Source: an uncultured Butyricicoccus sp.
Lineage (GTDB): Bacteria > Bacillota > Clostridia > Oscillospirales > Butyricicoccaceae
Length of the DNA: 64,000 nt
NCBI GenBank assembly: GCA_944384745.1
Contig: CALWUO010000003.1
Coordinates: 1-64,000 of the forward strand
Direction of reading: 5' to 3'
The translations under genes were made by a program, and so were the position numbers. Within the stretch, counting starts at the first letter, position 1. Each line of letters opens with the position of its first letter. The notes under the pieces are model-generated. The model searched no databases. It had not been told where the DNA came from and saw only the letters and a list, made by a program, of their open reading frames with translations. Shown piece by piece: positions 16,193 through 23,198 of this stretch.

Positions 16193-17212
16193 ATGATTAT
16201 TGTAATGAAAAATGATGCAACAAAGGAACATATCACAGAGTTATCAAATTGGCTAAGTGAACGTTTTAATGTACAAGTAAATCCTATTTATGGTACAGGT
16301 ACAACCGTTCTTGCACTTGTAGGAGATACTGGTGCTGTTGATAAAGATGCTTTATTGTTAGATAAATATGTAGAGCGTATAACTAAAGTTCAAGAACCAT
16401 TTAAACTTGCAAACCGTAAAATGCACCCTCAAGACACTATTGTTAAAATTGCTGATGGTGTTGAAGTTGGTGGAAAAAAGATTGTTGTTATGGCAGGTCC
16501 TTGTTCAGTAGAAAGCAGAGAACAAATTATAGATGTTGCTAAAAATGTTAAAAAGAATGGTGCTACTGTGTTACGTGGTGGTGCATGGAAACCTCGTTCT
16601 TCCCCATACTCTTTCCAAGGTTTAAAGGCTGAAGGTCTGGATTTATTACATGAGGCACATAAAGAAACAGGTCTTCCAGTTGTAACTGAGATAACAAATC
16701 CTGCACATATTGAAATGTTTATGGAAAAGTGCGATTGTTTCCAAGTTGGTGCAAGAAATATGCAAAATTTCGAGCTTCTAAAGGAATTAGGTCAAACTGA
16801 TAAACCTGTACTTTTAAAGCGTGGTTTTGCAAATACTATTGAAGAATTTTTAATGTCTGCTGAATACTTAATGGCAGGCGGAAATAAAAATGTTATTCTT
16901 TGTGAACGTGGTATCCGTACATATGAAACCTATACAAGAAATACACTTGATATTTCTGCTGTACCAGTGTTAAAGCGTCTCAGCCATTTACCAGTAGTAG
17001 TTGACCCAAGCCATGCAGGCGGCATTTATTGGATGGTAGAACCACTTGCACGTGCCGCAGTTGCAGCGGGTGCTGATGGTCTTATGATTGAAGTTCACAA
17101 TGACCCAGCTCATGCACTTTCTGACGGTGCTCAGTCATTAACATATGAGTCATTTGAAGAAACTATGAATTCACTTCGTAGTATTGCAAAGGCTATGGGA
17201 CGTGAAATTTAA
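16193..17212 (+). CDS. aroF: 3-deoxy-7-phosphoheptulonate synthase (DAHP synthase, type I beta)
   Basis: First step of the shikimate pathway: condenses PEP and erythrose 4-phosphate. Length 339 residues. An N-terminal ferredoxin-like regulatory domain (about 1-75, starting MIIVMKNDATKEHITEL) precedes the TIM barrel, as in Thermotoga-type enzymes where it mediates Tyr/Phe feedback. Barrel motifs: VVMAGPCSVES, RGGAWKPRSSPYSFQG, GARNMQNFELL, CERGIRTYETYTRNTLD and VVDPSHAGG. SD AAAGGAG 8 nt before the ATG. It is the first gene after the Phe T-box. Confidence 0.96.
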   Translation: MIIVMKNDATKEHITELSNWLSERFNVQVNPIYGTGTTVLALVGDTGAVDKDALLLDKYVERITKVQEPFKLANRKMHPQDTIVKIADGVEVGGKKIVVMAGPCSVESREQIIDVAKNVKKNGATVLRGGAWKPRSSPYSFQGLKAEGLDLLHEAHKETGLPVVTEITNPAHIEMFMEKCDCFQVGARNMQNFELLKELGQTDKPVLLKRGFANTIEEFLMSAEYLMAGGNKNVILCERGIRTYETYTRNTLDISAVPVLKRLSHLPVVVDPSHAGGIYWMVEPLARAAVAAGADGLMIEVHNDPAHALSDGAQSLTYESFEETMNSLRSIAKAMGREI

Positions 17213-17223
17213 GAGGGCTTAAA

Positions 17224-18267
17224 ATGAAAAAGTTAACTCTTTCAGGTTCAAATGGAATTTCTGAAATTTTAATTGATGAAAACATTATAGATAATGTTGC
17301 AGATTTATGTGTTGATGTGTTCTCCCCTAGTAGAGTTCACATTGTAACAGATACAAATGTTGCACCATTATATTTGGAAAAAGTAACAAAACAATTTTCT
17401 ATTCCAGTTACTCATAGTATACTTCCCGCTGGTGAGGAATATAAACGACTGGAAACAATAAACACAATATATACAGATTTAATAAATGCAGATATTACAA
17501 GAAAGGATTTAGTAATTGCTTTAGGTGGTGGAGTAATTGGCGATATGACAGGTTTTGCAGCCGCTACTTTTTTAAGAGGCGTGTCACTTTGTCAAATACC
17601 AACTACACTTCTAGCACAAGTTGACTCATCTGTTGGTGGTAAAACTGCGGTTGATATGCCACAAGGTAAAAATCTAGTTGGTGCATTTTATCAACCTAGA
17701 TTGGTACTTATTGACCCTTGTGTTTTAAAATCTTTACCAAACGATATTTTTATAGATGGTATGGCTGAAGTTATAAAATATGGCTGTATACAAAACGCAG
17801 ATATTCTTGAAATGGTAAGTAAACCAAATTATAAAGATAATATATCTGATATTATTTATGAATGTGTAAAGATAAAGCGTGATGTTGTGGAAGTTGATGA
17901 GCATGACACGGGACTTCGTATGATTTTAAATTTTGGTCATACTATCGGTCACGCAATAGAAAAACTAGGTAATTATACTAAGTTTAGTCATGGCAATGCG
18001 GTGTCAATGGGCATGGTAGCGGCTATGAGATTATCTGATGTTATTGGAAATAATAATAGCTTAACAGAATATCTTTCTAATATACTAAAAAATATAGGTC
18101 TGCCTACTTCCCTACCATATGAAAAAGAAGATATTTTCAATGCTTTGCTTTCTGATAAAAAGAAAATGGGCGATACAATGAATTTTATTTTAGTACGCAC
18201 AATGGGAAAAGCAGAGATTGAAAAGATAGAAGTTGACAGACTGCATAAACTGATTAAAGCGATGTAA
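17224..18267 (+). CDS. aroB: 3-dehydroquinate synthase
   Basis: NAD- and divalent-metal-dependent cyclisation of DAHP to 3-dehydroquinate. Length 347 residues, standard for the family. Motifs: ALGGGVIGDMTGFAAATFLRG (NAD/substrate loop), PTTLLAQVDSSVGGKTAVDM, GMAEVIKYG, and metal ligands in NFGHTIGHAIE. It starts 11 nt after aroF with a short AGAGGG site and is followed by aroC after 23 nt. The next pathway enzyme, 3-dehydroquinase (aroD/aroQ), is absent from this operon. Confidence 0.96.
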   Translation: MKKLTLSGSNGISEILIDENIIDNVADLCVDVFSPSRVHIVTDTNVAPLYLEKVTKQFSIPVTHSILPAGEEYKRLETINTIYTDLINADITRKDLVIALGGGVIGDMTGFAAATFLRGVSLCQIPTTLLAQVDSSVGGKTAVDMPQGKNLVGAFYQPRLVLIDPCVLKSLPNDIFIDGMAEVIKYGCIQNADILEMVSKPNYKDNISDIIYECVKIKRDVVEVDEHDTGLRMILNFGHTIGHAIEKLGNYTKFSHGNAVSMGMVAAMRLSDVIGNNNSLTEYLSNILKNIGLPTSLPYEKEDIFNALLSDKKKMGDTMNFILVRTMGKAEIEKIEVDRLHKLIKAM

Positions 18268-18290
18268 TTTATTTAAGGAGGCAACCTGCC

Positions 18291-19394
18291 ATGGGTTCTG
18301 TATGGGGAAATACAATTAAAGTTTCCATATTTGGAGAATCTCACGGGGGCGGCATTGGTGTGGTGCTCGATGGTTTTCCATCGGGCATTGCTTTTGATGA
18401 AGCATTCGTGATAAGTGAAATGGAGCGAAGAGCTCCAGGCAAAAATAAACAATCCACAGCAAGAAAAGAAAAAGATACACCTAAAATTCTTTCTGGTATA
18501 TATCAAGGCTACACAACAGGTACACCTATCTGTGCTATGATTGAAAATACTGACACCCGCTCAGGTGATTATAAAGATTTTTCAACACAACCACGTCCCG
18601 CTCATGCGGATTACACAGGTCTAGTACGTTATGGCGGATATAATGACCCGAGAGGTGGCGGACATTTTTCAGGTAGACTTACAGCACCGTTAGTGTTTGC
18701 AGGTGCAATGTGTAAGCTGTTTTTAAAAAGCAAAGGAATAACTATTGGTTCACATATTCAATCTATTGCACAAATTCAAGATACTCCTTTTGATGATGTG
18801 GAAGTTACAGCAGAACAACTTGATAAAATCAGATTACAGGAATATCCTATAATCAATCCATTAGCTGAAAAAGCTATGTTATCAGCCATTGAAGATGCAA
18901 GACTTGACCAAGATTCAGTGGGTGGTGTTATTGAATGTGCTGCGGTAGGTATACCAGCAGGTTTAGGAAGTCCTATGTTTGATACCATTGAAAGTAAACT
19001 TTCTTCTATATTGTTCGCTGTACCTGCTGTAAAAGGCGTTGAATTTGGAGCGGGTTTTGGATTTGCTGATTTTAGAGGCTCACATGCAAATGATGCTTTT
19101 ATATTATCTGATGATGAAAAAGTAATAACCGAAACTAATAACAACGGTGGTGTATTAGGTGGAATTACAAGCGGTATGCCAATTATATTCCGTACAGTTA
19201 TAAAACCTACACCATCTATATCTAAAAAACAGCATACACTTAATTTATCTACTGGTGAAGTTGAAGACTTAGTTATAAAAGGTAGACATGACCCATGCAT
19301 TGTAACTCGTGCAGCACCAGTTATAGAAGCCGCAGCAGCCATTGCTCTTGCTAATATTTATGTGGAGGGTTATGGTTATGCGAATGCTGAATGA
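18291..19394 (+). CDS. aroC: Chorismate synthase
   Basis: FMN-dependent elimination converting EPSP to chorismate. Length 367 residues. Motifs: IFGESHGGGIGVVLDGFPSG at the N-terminus, RPAHADYTGLVRYG, DPRGGGHFSGRLTAPLVFAG, NNGGVLGGITSGMPI and GRHDPCIVTRAAPVIEAA. SD AAGGAGG lies 8 nt before the ATG. The last 17 nt overlap the start of pheA. Position before aroA, rather than after it, is common in Clostridia. Confidence 0.96.
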   Translation: MGSVWGNTIKVSIFGESHGGGIGVVLDGFPSGIAFDEAFVISEMERRAPGKNKQSTARKEKDTPKILSGIYQGYTTGTPICAMIENTDTRSGDYKDFSTQPRPAHADYTGLVRYGGYNDPRGGGHFSGRLTAPLVFAGAMCKLFLKSKGITIGSHIQSIAQIQDTPFDDVEVTAEQLDKIRLQEYPIINPLAEKAMLSAIEDARLDQDSVGGVIECAAVGIPAGLGSPMFDTIESKLSSILFAVPAVKGVEFGAGFGFADFRGSHANDAFILSDDEKVITETNNNGGVLGGITSGMPIIFRTVIKPTPSISKKQHTLNLSTGEVEDLVIKGRHDPCIVTRAAPVIEAAAAIALANIYVEGYGYANAE

Positions 19395-20526
19395 AATTAG
19401 AGAAGATATAAACCGAGTAGATAAAGAAATTCGTAAATTATTTGCTGAGAGAATGAAACTGGCTGAACAAGTAGCAGAATATAAACTTGAAACAAATGAT
19501 AAAGTTTTAAAACCTGACAGAGAAGCAGCACTTATTAAAATGATGAGTGATGATATGCCAGAAGATATAAAACATGAATATATAGCTATGCTTAAAACAT
19601 CTATTAGAGTAAGTCGTATGCACCAATATCAATATATGCTAAAGCAAAATCCTGAAAAGCTAAAATATCATTACTCAAAGCCAAATAATGAGCCTAAAAC
19701 TGTTGTTTATCAAGGGTTGCCAGCTTCTTATCAATCACAAGCGGCTAGAGCTATGTTTAAAAATGCGATTATTTCTCATGTAAATACTTTTGAAGATGTA
19801 TTTAAAGCTGTATCAGAAAATAAAGCAGAGATTGGCGTAGTACCTATTGAAAATTCATCTATTGGAACTATAAATGAAGTGTGTGATTTGCTAATGAAAT
19901 ATGATTTATATATATCAAGGTCACATATAAATGATATTCGTCATTGCCTTGCAGGGTGCAACGGTGCTACAATAGATGATGTTAAACAGGTTTATTCCAT
20001 AACTCCTGCACTTGACCAGTGTAAAATCTATCTCAAGGAAAAAGGTTTTGAACTATGCAAAACAACTAATACGGCAGTGGCTGCACAACAAGTACATGAT
20101 TTTAATGATATTACAAAAGCCGCTGTATGCTCAGAAGATGCTGCTAAACTCTATGGTCTTAAAATATTAGCCGCATGTATAAATGATGATAAAACAAATC
20201 AAACACGTTTTGTAGCGATTAGCAAAAATCTTTCAGCAAGTGAAAATGACAACCGTGTAAGTATTGCATTTACACTTCCACACGAACAAGGCACACTTGC
20301 GGCTGCCCTTTCTATGTTTTCTGATAGAAATATAAATCTTACAGAAATACATTCAAGACCACTTTCAGAAACCCCTTGGAATTATAGGTTTTATGCTGAT
20401 TTTGAAGGCAGTCTTGCAAATGAAGATACAAGGTCATTGATTTATCAGCTTTCTGAAGAACTGTCATCATTTAGACTTTTAGGTAGTTATCAAATAACAC
20501 AAAATGAGGTTTACTATGAAAATTAA
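19378..20526 (+). CDS. pheA: P-protein: chorismate mutase / prephenate dehydratase
   Basis: Bifunctional enzyme leading to phenylpyruvate. Residues about 1-85 are an AroQ chorismate mutase (MLNEIREDINRVDKEIRKLF, then RMKLAEQVAEYK). Residues about 110-285 are prephenate dehydratase: VYQGLPASYQSQAA, EIGVVPIENSSIGTI, and the TRF motif in NQTRFVAIS. The C-terminal ACT domain (VSIAFTLPHEQGTLAAALSMF, IHSRPLSETPWNYRFYADFEG) is expected to bind Phe for feedback; the usual ESRP is HSRP here. Start chosen at ATG 19378 because GGAGGG at 19364-19369 is 8-9 nt away; an earlier in-frame start would lie deep inside aroC. Its inclusion supports the Phe reading of the T-box. Confidence 0.94.
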   Translation: MRMLNEIREDINRVDKEIRKLFAERMKLAEQVAEYKLETNDKVLKPDREAALIKMMSDDMPEDIKHEYIAMLKTSIRVSRMHQYQYMLKQNPEKLKYHYSKPNNEPKTVVYQGLPASYQSQAARAMFKNAIISHVNTFEDVFKAVSENKAEIGVVPIENSSIGTINEVCDLLMKYDLYISRSHINDIRHCLAGCNGATIDDVKQVYSITPALDQCKIYLKEKGFELCKTTNTAVAAQQVHDFNDITKAAVCSEDAAKLYGLKILAACINDDKTNQTRFVAISKNLSASENDNRVSIAFTLPHEQGTLAAALSMFSDRNINLTEIHSRPLSETPWNYRFYADFEGSLANEDTRSLIYQLSEELSSFRLLGSYQITQNEVYYEN

Positions 20527-21799
20527 ACAGATAAATAACGGTTTAAAAGGAGTTATAACTGTACCAGGAGATAAATCTATCTCCCATCGTGCGGTTATGC
20601 TTGGTGCACTTGCAAAAGGTACTACACATATAACAGGTTTTTTAATGGGTGAAGATTGCCTTTCAACTATTGATTGCTTTAGAAAAATGGGTGTACAAAT
20701 AGAAGTATCAGACAAAGAAGTTATTGTTCATGGTGTGGGTATGCATGGTTTAAAATGTCCTGATGAACAACTTTACACTGGCAATTCTGGAACTACTACT
20801 CGCCTATTATGTGGCATTCTTGCAGGTCAAGATTTTGATGTTACTATGACTGGAGATGCTTCCATTCAAAAAAGACCTATGAAACGAGTTATAACACCAC
20901 TTAGTCAAATGGGTGCAAAAATTGATGGTGTAGATGGAAATTACTGTCCACTTACTTTGCATGGTGCTAATAATAAATTAACAGGTATTACTTACAAACT
21001 GCCTGTTGCATCAGCACAAATTAAAAGTGCTGTTTTACTTGCAGGCTTATATGCAGATGGCAAAACCACTGTTATTGAACCTGCATGTTCACGTGACCAT
21101 ACTGAACGCATGCTTAGAGCTTTAGGTGCTGACGTTAAAAGCGAAGACAGAACTATTGTTCTAACTCCTCCAGAAGATTTAAAAGCTAAAGATGTGGCTG
21201 TACCAGCAGATATTTCTTCCGCTGCATTTTTCCTTGTTGCAGGTGCTATTATTCCAAATTCTGAAATTACAATTAAAAATGTTGGGGTTAATCCAACTCG
21301 CACTGGTATTTTAGATGTATTAAAAGCTATGGGTGCAGATATAACAGAAAGTAACTTCAGAGATGAAGTTGAGCCAACTTGTGATTTAACTGTGAAATCA
21401 TCAAAACTTAAAGGAACTATTATAGGTGGTGAAGTTATTCCACGCCTTATTGATGAACTTCCTGTTCTTGCAGTTGCGGCTGCATTTGCTGAAGGTCAAA
21501 CTATTATCAAAGATGCTCAAGAACTAAAGGTTAAAGAGTCTAATAGAATTGCGGCAATGGTTTGTGAGCTCAGTAAAGCGGGTACAGATGTTAAAGAAAC
21601 CGATGACGGCATGATTATAAATGGTGGTAACAAGCTACATTCTGCAAGTTTTGAAACATATAATGACCATAGAATTGCTATGAGTATGGCTGTTTGTGCA
21701 TTAGGCTGTGAAGGCGAAAGTGAAATTTTAAATCCAGATGTGGTTGCTATTTCATACCCTGATTTCTTTGATACACTCAAAAAATTAGGAGGCATATAA
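20516..21799 (+). CDS. aroA: 3-phosphoshikimate 1-carboxyvinyltransferase (EPSP synthase)
   Basis: Transfers enolpyruvyl from PEP to shikimate 3-phosphate. Length 427 residues. Motifs: VPGDKSISHRAVMLGALAKG, LYTGNSGTTTRLLCGILAG, KRPMKRVITPLSQMGAKI, LKVKESNRIAAM and NDHRIAMSMAV. The ATG at 20516 has GAGG 6 nt upstream and is preferred over an in-frame ATG at 20504, which overlaps that site. It overlaps pheA by 11 nt and its TAA shares bases with the next ATG (TAATG). Confidence 0.96.
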   Translation: MKIKQINNGLKGVITVPGDKSISHRAVMLGALAKGTTHITGFLMGEDCLSTIDCFRKMGVQIEVSDKEVIVHGVGMHGLKCPDEQLYTGNSGTTTRLLCGILAGQDFDVTMTGDASIQKRPMKRVITPLSQMGAKIDGVDGNYCPLTLHGANNKLTGITYKLPVASAQIKSAVLLAGLYADGKTTVIEPACSRDHTERMLRALGADVKSEDRTIVLTPPEDLKAKDVAVPADISSAAFFLVAGAIIPNSEITIKNVGVNPTRTGILDVLKAMGADITESNFRDEVEPTCDLTVKSSKLKGTIIGGEVIPRLIDELPVLAVAAAFAEGQTIIKDAQELKVKESNRIAAMVCELSKAGTDVKETDDGMIINGGNKLHSASFETYNDHRIAMSMAVCALGCEGESEILNPDVVAISYPDFFDTLKKLGGI

Positions 21800-23184
21800 T
21801 GGTTTTAACACTTGATGATTTTAAAAAATTTGAGCCTGTTCGCCCTACATATGCCCTTTTTGGCTGGCCATTAGGTCACACAATGAGTCCAGAACTACAT
21901 ACACAGCTTTTTAATGCAGTAAATATGGACGCTGATTATTTAGCAATAGCAGTAAAACCAGAAGAACTTGAAACTGCAATGACCATTGCAAAGCAAAAAT
22001 TAAAAGGCATAAATTTAACTATACCACATAAAAAAGCGGTTATTGATTTATTAGATGCCATAGACCCAAGTGCAATGGACTTACATTCTGTAAATACAGT
22101 ACAGTTTAAAGATGGTCAAGCAATAGGTTATAATACAGATATTTTTGGTTTTGCCTCCACACTTGAAAAAGATGGTGTAGAGCTTAAAAATAAAAAAACT
22201 TTGGTTATAGGTTATGGCGGTGCATCAACTGTTATGGCATACCATTGTGCAAAATCAAAAGCTAATTTATATATCACTGGCAGGTCATTAGACAAGGCAT
22301 ATAAATTAAAAAATGAACTTAAATATTCCATACCAAATGCAAGAATAACTGTGTGTACAAGAAAACAAATACCAAAAGATATAGAAATAGTTATAAATGG
22401 AACTCCCCTTGGAATGTATCCAAAAGAGGAGAAAAAGCCACTTTATTTCTTGCCTAGAAAAACAAAATATGTGTTTGATGCTATATACAACCCTCCAAAA
22501 ACATCTACAATGAAACTTGCAAAACGTGATATTAAAACTAGAAATGGTATATATATGTTAGTTATGCAAGCCGCAGCCGCACAAACTATATGGAATAATA
22601 CACAGTTTGATGCAAGTGTTTTTGATAGCATAGCAAGAAGAGTTTTAGGACAGATGTCAGTTAAACGCTTGAAAGAAAAATATAATAAAAATAATCTTGT
22701 ACTTTGCGGATTTATGGGCAGTGGAAAAACAACTATTGGTAAAAAGCTTGCTAAACTTATGGGATTAAAACATATTGATGCTGATGTATATCTTGAAGAA
22801 AAAGAAAACAGAACAATAACTGATATATTTAATCAAGATGGTGAAAAAGCATTCCGTGAGCTTGAAACAAAATATTTAAAAGAGATTTGTCAGATAGACG
22901 GTGCTGTGATTTCTTTAGGTGGTGGTGCAGTGCTTAAACCAGAAAATGTTGAAATAGTTAAAAAGACAGGTTTTTTAATACACTTAGACACACCATTTTA
23001 CAGAATTGTTAAGAATTTAGAGAGTTCATCAAATCGCCCGCTTCTTGATAAACGCACAGACCGTGTGACAGAAATGCGTAAACTTTATAATGCAAGAAAA
23101 CATATTTATCGTCGTGTATCAGATAGGTCTGTTAGAAGTCCAAGACTTAGTGAACTTGTTGAAGATTTACTGCAAAGTATTTAA
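21799..23184 (+). CDS. aroE-aroK: Fused shikimate dehydrogenase / shikimate kinase
   Basis: Single polypeptide of 461 residues for two consecutive steps. Residues about 1-285 are AroE: ALFGWPLGHTMSPELHTQLF, the catalytic Lys in INLTIPHKKAV, the Asp in IGYNTDIFGF, the NADP loop VIGYGGASTVMA (the usual GAGG is GYGG), and VINGTPLGMYP. Residues about 295-461 are AroK: LCGFMGSGKTTIGKKLA (Walker A), HIDADVYLEE, FRELETKYL, ISLGGGAVLKPEN and the lid RPLLDKR. No internal stop or start with SD separates the domains, so fusion is real in the sequence. Start overlaps the aroA stop. Confidence 0.94.
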   Translation: MVLTLDDFKKFEPVRPTYALFGWPLGHTMSPELHTQLFNAVNMDADYLAIAVKPEELETAMTIAKQKLKGINLTIPHKKAVIDLLDAIDPSAMDLHSVNTVQFKDGQAIGYNTDIFGFASTLEKDGVELKNKKTLVIGYGGASTVMAYHCAKSKANLYITGRSLDKAYKLKNELKYSIPNARITVCTRKQIPKDIEIVINGTPLGMYPKEEKKPLYFLPRKTKYVFDAIYNPPKTSTMKLAKRDIKTRNGIYMLVMQAAAAQTIWNNTQFDASVFDSIARRVLGQMSVKRLKEKYNKNNLVLCGFMGSGKTTIGKKLAKLMGLKHIDADVYLEEKENRTITDIFNQDGEKAFRELETKYLKEICQIDGAVISLGGGAVLKPENVEIVKKTGFLIHLDTPFYRIVKNLESSSNRPLLDKRTDRVTEMRKLYNARKHIYRRVSDRSVRSPRLSELVEDLLQSI

Positions 23185-23198
23185 AAGAAAGGATTATT

